Shown piece after piece: positions 6,625-14,800 of a stretch of DNA of 18,385 nucleotides (positions within the stretch are counted from its first letter, which is position 1; every line of letters begins with the position of its first letter). The notes below the pieces were generated by a model. The model searched no databases. It saw only the letters and a program-made list of their open reading frames with translations, and was not told the origin of the DNA. The position numbers were made by a program, and so were the translations under genes. The DNA comes from Opitutales bacterium (GTDB lineage Bacteria; Verrucomicrobiota; Verrucomicrobiia; Opitutales; Opitutaceae): positions 1-18,385 of the forward strand of contig JAJFLS010000634.1 of the NCBI GenBank assembly GCA_021772595.1, written 5' to 3'.

Positions 6625-8478
6625 TTAAATCTTTCCGAACGCGACCATCAGGATGCTGATGTCCGCTGGATTCACTCCACTCACTCTACTCGCTTGCCCA
6701 AGATTGGCCGGCTTCAACTGGTTCAGCTTCAAGGCGCACTCCTTCTTCAAACCACGGACCGACAAGAAATCGAAGCCACTCGGAACGCGAATCGTTTCGA
6801 CGCTATTGAGCTTTTCAACCTGCCTCATCTCTCGCTTCAGATAGCCGTCGTAACGGATACGGTACAAGACCTCGCTCAACACCGGACCCGGCAATCTAGA
6901 GATCTCGTCCGGCAATTCCAAATCGTCATCGTTGCGTCGCACCAAAGTCGCCCAGGTTTGCTCCCCTCGCCGATTCGTCTCCATCCACTTCACAGCCTTC
7001 TCAATTCCCTGCTTCTTCTCCTCAATCTTCGCAATGCGCGAATCCGGCAGCAGACCGTACGCTTTAGCGTACTCCAACATCCGCAGCTCCGAACTGCCGT
7101 GATTGAAGAGCAATCGATACTCCGCTCGACTCGTGAACATCCGATACGGCTCGGACGTTCCCTTCGTCACCAAATCGTCGATCAATACACCCGTGTACCC
7201 GTCATAGCGTTTCAAAACGAAAGGATCGTCCCCCCTAACCTTTAGCGCCGCATTGACTCCCGCCACAAGTCCCTGGCACGCGGCCTCCTCGTAGCCGGAA
7301 GTCCCGTTGATTTGCCCCGCAAAGAAGAGATTCTCCACCTTCTTCGACTCTAAATGTGGAAATATCTGCGTTGGAGGGGCGAAATCGTACTCGACCGCAT
7401 AGGCCGGCCTCAGCAAATGAGCGTTCTCCAGACCCGGAATCGTGGCGATCATTTCAAGCTGCGTGTCGAACGGCAAACTCGTCGAAAGCCCGTTGATGTA
7501 GTATTCGTTCGTGTTTCGCCCCTCGGGCTCGATGAAGAGCATGTGGCGCGATCGGCCCTCGAATCTCACGAATTTGTCCTCGATGCTTGGACAATACCGC
7601 GGCCCCGAACCCTCGATTTCTCCGCCGTACATCGCCGACAGATGCAGATCTCGGTTCACAATATCCGCCGTTTCTTGCGTCGTATACGTGATCCAACAGG
7701 AAACTTGATCCGTCCCAGGCGCCCAGCCGGCGAAGGTTTCGCCGTGATGTTCCACGTGGAACATGTCCGAATCGTCACGCGTGTCGTAGAACGCGAACAG
7801 CGTCGGATCGAGATCTCCGGCCTGAGACTCGAGCTTCGAAAAGTCGATTGATCGCCCCAAAAGCCTCGGCGGCGTCCCGGTTTTGAGCCGCTCCAGTTCG
7901 ATCCCGGCTTCCAGAAAACTGCTCGAAAGCGTCTTGGCCGAATGATCGCCCATACGGCCGCCTTCGTTCTTATTCTTCCCGATATGCATCAATCCGCGAA
8001 GAAATGTGCCCGTCGTAATGATGACCGTTGTCCCGAAGAAATCGACATCGAGATTCGTGCGACAACCGACAATCGAATCGCCCTTGAAGATCAAGCTCGT
8101 CACAGTGGCCTGGAAAACGTCGAGATTCTCTTGATGCTCCAGCACGTGCTTCATCCGAAGCGCGTAGACTTTCTTGTCACATTGGGCACGAGGGGAGTGC
8201 ACCGCCGCGCCTTTTGAGGCGTTGAGCATTCGAAACTGTATTGCCGACACGTCCGCGTTCACAGCCATCTCGCCGCCCAAAGCGTCGATCTCGCGAACGA
8301 TGTGCCCCTTGGCCACGCCGCCAATCGCGGGATTGCAGCTCATCGCCGCGATCGTGTCTATGTTGCCGCTCAAAATGAGCGTACGAGCTCCCATACGCGC
8401 GGAGGCTAGGGCGGCTTCACAACCGGCATGTCCCGCGCCGCAAACAATGACATCATAGGGATCTCGACGGCTATTCAT
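6625..8478 (-). CDS. mnmG: tRNA uridine-5-carboxymethylaminomethyl modification enzyme MnmG (GidA)
   Basis: This FAD-dependent enzyme works with MnmE to add the cmnm5 group to U34 of certain tRNAs. It has 617 residues, near the usual 620-630. The dinucleotide fold GAGHAGCEAALASARMG lies near residues 14-30, followed by SCNPAIGGVAKGHIVREIDAL. The conserved block around the catalytic cysteine is GPRYCPSIEDKFVRFEGRS, then GQINGTSGYEEAACQGL and SRAEYRLL. The C-terminal tRNA-binding helical domain ends LMVAFGKI. I prefer the ATG at 8478; the frame also opens with a TTG at 8487. Residues 239-244 (MFHVEH) lie in a loop that is longer and unlike the E. coli protein, and their codons form a parS site (separate entry). 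mnmE lies upstream with a 111-base gap. Confidence 0.97.
   Translation of the reverse strand: MNSRRDPYDVIVCGAGHAGCEAALASARMGARTLILSGNIDTIAAMSCNPAIGGVAKGHIVREIDALGGEMAVNADVSAIQFRMLNASKGAAVHSPRAQCDKKVYALRMKHVLEHQENLDVFQATVTSLIFKGDSIVGCRTNLDVDFFGTTVIITTGTFLRGLMHIGKNKNEGGRMGDHSAKTLSSSFLEAGIELERLKTGTPPRLLGRSIDFSKLESQAGDLDPTLFAFYDTRDDSDMFHVEHHGETFAGWAPGTDQVSCWITYTTQETADIVNRDLHLSAMYGGEIEGSGPRYCPSIEDKFVRFEGRSRHMLFIEPEGRNTNEYYINGLSTSLPFDTQLEMIATIPGLENAHLLRPAYAVEYDFAPPTQIFPHLESKKVENLFFAGQINGTSGYEEAACQGLVAGVNAALKVRGDDPFVLKRYDGYTGVLIDDLVTKGTSEPYRMFTSRAEYRLLFNHGSSELRMLEYAKAYGLLPDSRIAKIEEKKQGIEKAVKWMETNRRGEQTWATLVRRNDDDLELPDEISRLPGPVLSEVLYRIRYDGYLKREMRQVEKLNSVETIRVPSGFDFLSVRGLKKECALKLNQLKPANLGQASRVSGVNPADISILMVAFGKI
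7748..7763. other. parS-like ParB-binding site inside mnmG
   Basis: The sequence TGTTCCACGTGGAACA is a perfect 16-base palindrome. It matches the well-known bacterial chromosomal parS family (consensus TGTTNCACGTGAAACA and the fully symmetric variant seen here). It reads in frame as Met-Phe-His-Val-Glu-His, residues 239-244 of MnmG, with the site starting at the T of ATG. A specified 16-mer is expected about 4 in a million times in a window this size under equal base use. parS sites load ParB, which spreads and recruits SMC to segregate the replication origin. ParA and ParB genes are not in the window, so binding is inferred from sequence identity. Confidence 0.85.
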
Positions 8479-8589
8479 GGCCGCCAAACCATACGGGAAG
8501 AGTAGGGGACCTCAAGCGCGAAAAAGATTGGGAATAACCTGTAAATATAATGTAAAGAAAGCTGTAAGCTCCAGTTGCCAAGGTACTTA

Positions 8590-9948
8590 TTACTTCCCAA
8601 TACAGAAAGAAGAAAAGAGAACATCCAGCATTGCCTCGTTATCAATCCTACCGAGGATCGTTCCGATCGCGTCCAAAGCGCCACGCATATCGCTCGCGAC
8701 CAACTCCGCTGCATCATCCGCCTCGAATTTCGCCAGAGCGGAGCCCAAGCAATCCTTCAACTCGTTCAACGCCGTGTTATGCCGGGCATTCACCAAGATC
8801 AGGTCGTCCTCGTCGGTCGAGAAATGCGAATCGATCAACGAGACGAGCGCATCTCTTAACGCGTCGAGACCCTCTCCCTTCAGTGCCGAGAAATCGACTT
8901 GCCGAAAAGACCCAAACGAATCATTCGCCGCAACCGCATTCCCCAGATCGATCTTGTTTCGAATGACGATGCAGTTATCCGCCGAAAGCCGGTCGGCGAT
9001 CGCGTCTGGAAGTTCAGGGGAGGGGAGGGTGGAGTCCTCCACAAGCAGGAAAATATCAGCCTCCTCCGCAAGCTCTATAGTTCTGCGAATTCCTTCTCGC
9101 TCGATACCGCTCTGAGCCTCGCGAAGACCCGCCGTATCCAGCAACTGTATACTATGCTCTCCGATGATAACGCGCTCTCGAAGAAAGTCGCGCGTCGTGC
9201 CCGGCTCCTCGCTCACGATCGCTCGCTCGAACCCCAAGAGCTGATTCAAAAGCGAGCTCTTACCCGCATTCGGCTCGCCAAGAATAAGTGTCTTAACTCC
9301 GTCTCTCAAGAACGCCGCGTACCGACTGCTGTCGATCAATCGCGAGCAATAGGTCACCAATTTCTGGATACCATCGACGTGCGCTTGTTTTTGCTCGGCA
9401 GGAAGATCCTCCTCGGGAAAATCGATGTACGCTTCAATCGCGGCAACGCTATTTAACAGCTTGTCCTTAAGCATCCCCAGCTGCCTGCCAAACGCGCCTC
9501 TTAGCTGATTATTAGCCGCTTTAATCGCCTTGTCGCTCCGGGCCTGGATCAGCTCCATCACAGCCTCCGCCTGGGTCAAATCCATCCGCCCGTTCAAGAA
9601 TGCACGCCGCGAAAACTCGCCCGGCTCGGCCTGAAGGCATCCGCGAGCAAGCAGATCCTCCAACACTTTAGAGGCGATCAGCGGATTGCCGTGGCACATG
9701 ATTTCCAAAGTGTCCTCTCCGGTAAATGACTTCGGCTCTTGATAGAAGCAATAGACGACATCGTCGAGCGCCTCGCCGTCAATCGAGACGTAAGTCCCGT
9801 GATACGAATAGCGGGGCGGGGCGGGGCGCTTCCGATTGAAAATCGACTGTGCTAGATTCGCGCAATCGGGACCGCTCGCCCGCAACATCGCGATCGCGCT
9901 TTCTCCCTTCGGAGTCGCTACGGCAACAATTGTATCTAAACGATGCAT
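8590..9948 (-). CDS. mnmE: tRNA modification GTPase MnmE (TrmE)
   Basis: This GTPase has 452 residues, full length for the family, and pairs with MnmG to modify U34. The N-terminal folate-binding domain (about 1-120) opens DTIVAVATPKGESAIAMLRASG. A helical domain is split around the inserted G domain (about 216-375). The G motifs are GEPNAGKSS (224-232), TTRD (251-254), DTAG (271-274) and NKID (331-334). The protein ends with the invariant FSSFCIGK, whose cysteine is needed for modification. The gene precedes mnmG in the same direction with a 111-base gap, so the two probably form a unit, though a separate mnmG promoter is possible. The ATG at 9948 lies 112 bases after the recA stop, past recA's terminator, so it must have its own promoter. 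No Shine-Dalgarno sequence is visible. Confidence 0.97.
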   Translation of the reverse strand: MHRLDTIVAVATPKGESAIAMLRASGPDCANLAQSIFNRKRPAPPRYSYHGTYVSIDGEALDDVVYCFYQEPKSFTGEDTLEIMCHGNPLIASKVLEDLLARGCLQAEPGEFSRRAFLNGRMDLTQAEAVMELIQARSDKAIKAANNQLRGAFGRQLGMLKDKLLNSVAAIEAYIDFPEEDLPAEQKQAHVDGIQKLVTYCSRLIDSSRYAAFLRDGVKTLILGEPNAGKSSLLNQLLGFERAIVSEEPGTTRDFLRERVIIGEHSIQLLDTAGLREAQSGIEREGIRRTIELAEEADIFLLVEDSTLPSPELPDAIADRLSADNCIVIRNKIDLGNAVAANDSFGSFRQVDFSALKGEGLDALRDALVSLIDSHFSTDEDDLILVNARHNTALNELKDCLGSALAKFEADDAAELVASDMRGALDAIGTILGRIDNEAMLDVLFSSFCIGK

Positions 9949-10012
9949 ACTTTAATCATGGCTTCCGCGACTCTCGATTCTTTCGTGGTCAAAAACGCTT
10001 CGCTCTACAAAC

Positions 10013-10036
10013 AAAAAAGGACCGCCGAAGCGGTCC
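10013..10036 (-). terminator. Intrinsic terminator after recA
   Basis: On the minus strand a perfect 7-bp stem (GGACCGC with GCGGTCC) closes a TTCG tetraloop, here very stable as UUCG in RNA. It is followed directly by six T residues. It begins 24 bases past the recA stop. This is a textbook rho-independent terminator and separates recA from mnmE. Confidence 0.92.
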
Positions 10037-10060
10037 CTTGAAAATTCCAATCTTCCCGGA

Positions 10061-11122
10061 CTACTTTGCCTTAGCAGTTTCGAGTTCCTTTTTCTCAACT
10101 GGCGCCGGGTTGACCGCTTCGATGATAGCTTTCGAAACCTTCTCAGTGATCTCCGGATTCTCAGTGAGGAACGCCTTCGCCGCCTCGCGACCCTGTCCGA
10201 CCAGATCGCCTTGGTAGGAAATCCAGGCGCCCTTCTTCTCGAGGATCTTGTGCTCAACACCCAGATCGACGATCGAGCCCATCCGAGAAATGCCTTCGTT
10301 GTACATGATGTCGAATTCGCAATCCCTGAATGGCGGCGCAACCTTGTTCTTCACGATTTTCACGCGAGTACGATTTCCGATAACCGCGCCGGAGGTGTCT
10401 TTGATCTGCCCGATGCGGCGGATATCCATGCGGATCGACGCGAAAAATTTCAATGCCCGCCCGCCAGGAGTCGTTTCCGGACTGCCGAACATTACGCCAA
10501 TCTTTTCCCGTATCTGATTGGTGAACATACAGATGCACCCGGTCTTGTTCACGATGCCCGTAAGCCGGCGCATCGCCTGGCTCATCATTCGAGCCTGCGA
10601 GCCCACCGTGGCGTCGCCCATTTGCCCATCGAGCTCAGCCCGTGAAACCAGCGCGGCGACCGAGTCGATAATGATCACGTCTATCGAATTCGACCGGATC
10701 AGCGTTTCCGCGATATTGAGTGCGTCCTCGCCGCAATCCGGCTGCGATACCAGCAGCTCGTCGATATTCACTCCGAGCGTGCGGGCGTATTTCGGGTCGA
10801 GCGCGTGCTCAACGTCGATAAACGCCGCGATTCCGCCCCGGCGCTGTGCCTCGGCGATCACATTGAGACAAAGCGTCGTCTTCCCCGACGATTCCGGACC
10901 GTAGATTTCGCAAATGCGCCCGCGCGGCAATCCGCCCACTCCGAGAGCGAGATCGACGGAAAGCGATCCGGTGGAAACCGTCTCCACCTTCATGTGAGAG
11001 CCGCTTCCCAGCTTCATGATAGAGCCCTCGCCAAATTGCTTGGTAATGGCGGACATCGCCATTTCCACGTTCTTCTCTTTATTGTCGGATGAGGGGAGTT
11101 CAGCCCTGGATGGTTTTGCCAT
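10061..11122 (-). CDS. recA: RecA recombinase
   Basis: RecA (353 residues, the standard length) is the DNA-dependent ATPase for homologous recombination and, in many bacteria, the trigger for LexA self-cleavage. The N-terminal oligomerisation helix contains AMSAITKQFGEGSIMKLG. Walker A is GPESSGKTT (75-83) and Walker B is DVIIIDSVAAL. Loop L1 (DGQMGDATVGSQARMMSQAM) and loop L2 with its flank (FGSPETTPGGRALKFFAS) are intact. The C-terminal tail is Lys/Glu-mixed rather than strongly acidic. It is transcribed alone: its own terminator follows and a divergent glutaredoxin gene lies upstream. A palindrome in the upstream gap may be an operator. The leader has no Shine-Dalgarno sequence. Confidence 0.98.
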   Translation of the reverse strand: MAKPSRAELPSSDNKEKNVEMAMSAITKQFGEGSIMKLGSGSHMKVETVSTGSLSVDLALGVGGLPRGRICEIYGPESSGKTTLCLNVIAEAQRRGGIAAFIDVEHALDPKYARTLGVNIDELLVSQPDCGEDALNIAETLIRSNSIDVIIIDSVAALVSRAELDGQMGDATVGSQARMMSQAMRRLTGIVNKTGCICMFTNQIREKIGVMFGSPETTPGGRALKFFASIRMDIRRIGQIKDTSGAVIGNRTRVKIVKNKVAPPFRDCEFDIMYNEGISRMGSIVDLGVEHKILEKKGAWISYQGDLVGQGREAAKAFLTENPEITEKVSKAIIEAVNPAPVEKKELETAKAK

Positions 11123-11222
11123 ATTGTTTCGTGTGAGTTATTTTTAGGATTTCAATTTCGGACGGGACTGAATCTGAATTCGCGCTCCAGAAGGTGCAAG
11201 AATAAGCGCCCGTTCACGAAAC

Positions 11223-11255
11223 ATAATACGCTACGCCCCGGACATTGGCTGTCCG
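11223..11255 (-). promoter_or_regulatory. Candidate recA promoter/operator region
   Basis: A 17-base interrupted palindrome (CGGACA, 5-base spacer, TGTCCG) lies at 11239-11255. Toward recA, ten bases on, is TATTAT (11223-11228 on the minus strand), a fair -10 box. The palindrome covers where the -35 box would sit (CAGCCA, a poor match), as expected of an operator. A second, shorter inverted repeat (TGGA, AATTA, TCCA) is at 11261-11273. This could be the site of an SOS-type repressor. It does not match the E. coli or Bacillus LexA consensus, so the function is conjecture. Confidence 0.35.
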
Positions 11256-11403
11256 ACGCCTGGAAATTATCCAAATTACCGCCAGGAACACCCTGCGATC
11301 GCCGGGAGAATGCAATAATTCTTGCAAGAGTGTGCTTCCGCGGCTTGAACATGACGGCTCTCGGCCTTAGATTGGGCCCCGGAACCTGCAACCACCACGA
11401 CAC

Positions 11404-11748
11404 ATGAAGATTAAAGCATACCTGAAACCACAATGCGGTTGGAGCATGGGCGTTCGCGCCATTATGACCAAATACGAACTCGAGTATGAGGACATAGACA
11501 TCATCAACAGCCAGGAAAACTATGCCGAGATGGTCGCTAAATCCGGACAACCCCTTTCTCCATGCGTCGAGATCGACGGCATTATGCTGGCGGACGTCAG
11601 CGGGGAAGAGGTCGAAGAGTACATGCTGAAGAACAGCCTCGTAGGCTCGTCGGCGAAATCAGCCGACTCCCCAACGGATCGCGGCTGTTCGGACGAGGAG
11701 CATGAACGCATGCGCGGACCGCAATCGCAGCCCGTCCGCTTCTTCTAG
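11404..11748 (+). CDS. Monothiol-type glutaredoxin family protein (CGWS motif)
   Basis: This 114-residue protein has a thioredoxin fold of glutaredoxin type. The first strand and active-site helix read MKIKAYLKPQCGWSMGVRAIM, with the active motif Cys11-Gly-Trp-Ser14. It lacks the second cysteine of dithiol glutaredoxins and resembles the CGFS motif of Grx enzymes that carry iron-sulfur clusters with glutathione. The segment QPLSPCVEIDGIMLADVSGE matches the cis-proline strand and the Gly/Asp glutathione-binding turn of the family. Residues 84-114 are a polar tail (Ser/Asp/Glu/Arg rich, one Cys) with no clear domain. It lies 121 bases before gltB on the same strand. A role in delivering or guarding a cluster, perhaps that of GltB, is inference from motif and position. 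Confidence 0.8.
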   Translation: MKIKAYLKPQCGWSMGVRAIMTKYELEYEDIDIINSQENYAEMVAKSGQPLSPCVEIDGIMLADVSGEEVEEYMLKNSLVGSSAKSADSPTDRGCSDEEHERMRGPQSQPVRFF

Positions 11749-11783
11749 TCGGCAAACCACAGATCGAGCCACAGCGCTGCCAG

Positions 11784-11809
11784 AGGCCGGATGAAGATTC
11801 CGGCCTTTG
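11784..11809 (+). terminator. Weak hairpin between glutaredoxin gene and gltB
   Basis: A 7-bp GC-rich stem (AGGCCGG with CCGGCCT), a 9-base loop and a following TTT lie 36 bases past the glutaredoxin stop. The short T run makes it a weak or partial terminator, so it might attenuate rather than block read-through into gltB. Confidence 0.4.
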
Positions 11810-11869
11810 CGATCTTCTGACACCTCAGCTCCCGCAAGTCCAAGAACGTACACACGACACTACTACCAT

Positions 11870-14800
11870 ATGAATAAGATCAAAGCGTCTCCACTTTACA
11901 AAAAGGAATACGAGCACGACGCGTGCGGCGTCGGCTTCCTCGCCAACATCAACGGCGTGAAATCCCACGGTCTTCTTAAAAAGACCATCCAGGCGCTCAA
12001 GAATCTCGCCCACCGCGGCGCCATCGACGCGGACGCGATCACCGGCGACGGCGCCGGCATCCTAACCCAGATCCCTTACAAGCTGTTCCGCGAGCATCTC
12101 GAGGAAAAGGGCAAGCACCTCTACAGCAACGACGACCTCGGCGTCGGAGTCATCTTCCTTCCCAAGGACGACGAGTACGCCCAGGCGCACATCAAGAAAA
12201 TCGTCGAAGACGCGATCAAGGGCGAAGGCCTCAGCGTTCTCGGCTGGCGCGACGTCCCGGTTGACGACCACTGCCTTGGCATAAAAGCCAAGGAAACCCA
12301 GCCCCGTATCGTGCAGGTCCTCATCGCCAAGACCGACGACCTCGACGTCACCGCCTACGAACGGAAACTCCTCCTCGCCCAGAAAGTATCGGAACGCCGG
12401 GCGATGGACGAAGAGATCGAGGATTTCTACATCTGCTCTTTCTCCAACCGCACCATTATATACAAGGGCATGCTCAACTCGCCCCAAATGCGGCCCTACT
12501 TCAAGGACCTGAAGAACGAGAAATACGAGACCGCATTCGCGATTTTCCACCAGCGCTACTCCACCAACACCTTCCCGTTCTGGCACCTCGCCCAGCCGTT
12601 CCGGATGATGGCCCACAACGGCGAGATCAACACCATCCGAGGCAACCGCAACCTCATGCGGGCCCGCGAGCGCTCGAATATCCACGGCATCTGGGGAGAC
12701 CGGTTCTCCGACCTTCGACCCATTATCCAGCCCGACCTTTCTGACTCCGCCAGCTTCGACAATGCCTTGCAACTCATTACTTTAGGCGGACGCAGTGCCA
12801 TGCAATCGGCGATGATGATGATGCCGCCCGCCTGGGAAGTTAACGACCACCTGAGCGAAGAGCTCCGAGGATTCTACGAGTACCACGCTTGCATGCTCGA
12901 ACCGTGGGACGGCCCTGCGGCGATCGCGTTCACCGACGGACGCTACGTCGCCGCTTCGCTAGACCGCAACGGCCTGCGCCCCGCGCGCTACAAGATCTAT
13001 GACGATGGCACCGTCCTCCTGGCTTCCGAGCTGGGACTCATCGACGAGACCGATATGAAGACCGTTCGCTCCGGTCGGCTCGGTCCGGGCAAGATGATCG
13101 CGATCGATCTTGAAGAGAAACGCTTTCTCGAAAACGACGAGATCAAGGAAGCGATCGGCAGCGACCCGAAATTCAAGAAGTGGTGCCAAGAGCATCTGAC
13201 CGACATCCACGAATTTTCCGAAAATTCCAGTATCCAGCAAGCCAAGACAGAAGACGAAGATCTTCGCCAGCAGCTCGCGTTTGGATACGACAAGGACGAA
13301 TTCGATGTCATCCTCAAGCCCATGGCCGAAACTGGCATGGAAGCGAACGGATCGATGGGAGATGACACTCCGCTCGCTTTCATCAGCCGTCGCCCGCGTC
13401 TCCTCTACACTTATTTCAAGCAGCTCTTCGCCCAAGTCACCAACCCGCCGATCGACTCCATCCGCGAACGTTCGGTCATGTCAATCGACATGTTCCTGGG
13501 CGGGCGGCTCGGACTTTTCGAAGAATTGCCGCAAACCGCGGGCTTCGTTAAATCCAACTCGCCGATTCTCTTTAATAATGAATTGGATTCCTTGTTTGAC
13601 GTAGGCTGCATGAAGGATCGCGTTGTTCGCCTGGATGTTACCTACGATGCCGCCGATGGAGCCGAAGGCCTCGAAGCGGCGATCAAAGCGCTCTCGGAAA
13701 GAGCCCAGACCACAGTTGAACAAAAGTCGGCCAAGGTGCTCATTCTATCAGACCGCGGTGTTCAGCAAGACCGCGTCGCCATCCCGATGCTCCTAGCCGT
13801 CGGCGACGTGCACCAGACTCTCGTAAGGGCCGGTCTTCGTTTGAAATGCGACATAGTCGCCGAAACCGGCGAGGCTCGCGACGTTCACCAAATCGCTTGT
13901 CTACTCGGATTCGGTGCCAACGCCGTTAATCCCTACATGGCTCTCGCGATCATGAAGAACTTCGCGGACAAGGGAGAGCTCGAAGGCATCGACGCCGCCA
14001 AAGCGCTCGCGAACTATCGAGGAGCCATCGAAAAAGGCCTGCTCAAGATCATGGGCAAAATGGGCATCAGCACGCTCTTCAGCTACTGTCGGGCCCAGAT
14101 ATTCGAGGCGATCGGACTCTCCCAGAAGCTGGTCGACGAATGCTTCTTCGGCACGCCCACGCCAATCGGCGGGGTCGGCTACGAGGAAATCGGCAACGAA
14201 GTCATGGCTCGCCACAACAGCGCTTACGGCGAGGAAGAAGCGGCCCTTGCCAGCGCGGGCTATTACAAAGTCGTTCGAAAAGGCGGTGAATTTCACGGAT
14301 GGAATCCCAAGGTCGTCGGCGGAATGAATCGCTTCCTCAAAAAGGGCAATCCGGAGGATTTCCAGAAATACAAGAACGAGTCCGACAACCATCAGCCCTA
14401 CGCGATCAAGGACCTCCTGCAGATAAAATTTCCGGAAGAGTCCGGCATCCACCTCGATAAAGTCGAATCGATCGAGGACATCCGCAAGCGTTTCACCACC
14501 GCGGCGATGTCCCTCGGCGCGCTTTCTCCGGAATGCCACGAGACGCTCGCCATCGCCATGAACCGCATCGGCGGCAAGTCCAACTCGGGCGAGGGCGGCG
14601 AAGACCCACGACGCTATTCGTTGTTGGAAAATGGAGACAACGCCTCTTCCGCTATCAAGCAAGTCGCCTCCGGTCGCTTCGGCGTCACAGCGGAATACCT
14701 TTCCACCGCGAAAGAAATCGAAATCAAAATGGCCCAAGGCGCTAAGCCGGGCGAGGGCGGGCAGCTCCCTGGCCACAAGGTTTCGCCATTGATCGCGCGG

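Noticed and set aside
8143..8148. CACGTG cores at 8143-8148 and 15925-15930 considered as further parS sites
   Set aside because: The flanking bases do not match the parS arms; only the six-base core is shared.
9017..9032. G-rich run (GGGG, GGGG, GGG, GG) as a quadruplex candidate in mnmE
   Set aside because: It has only three runs of three or more G and lies in a coding segment for Ser/Leu/Pro; composition explains it.
9811..9829. Three tandem CGGGG units in mnmE
   Set aside because: They encode the Arg-Pro-Ala-Pro-Pro stretch of the protein; three short units are not enough to call a functional repeat.
11152..11550. Minus-strand open frame of 132 codons covering the recA-glutaredoxin gap
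   Set aside because: It overlaps the start of the well-supported glutaredoxin gene in antisense and shows no family features.
12062..12772. Minus-strand open frame of 236 codons inside gltB
   Set aside because: It is antisense to the amidotransferase domain, with a Val/Glu/Gly-rich low-information translation typical of an antisense shadow.
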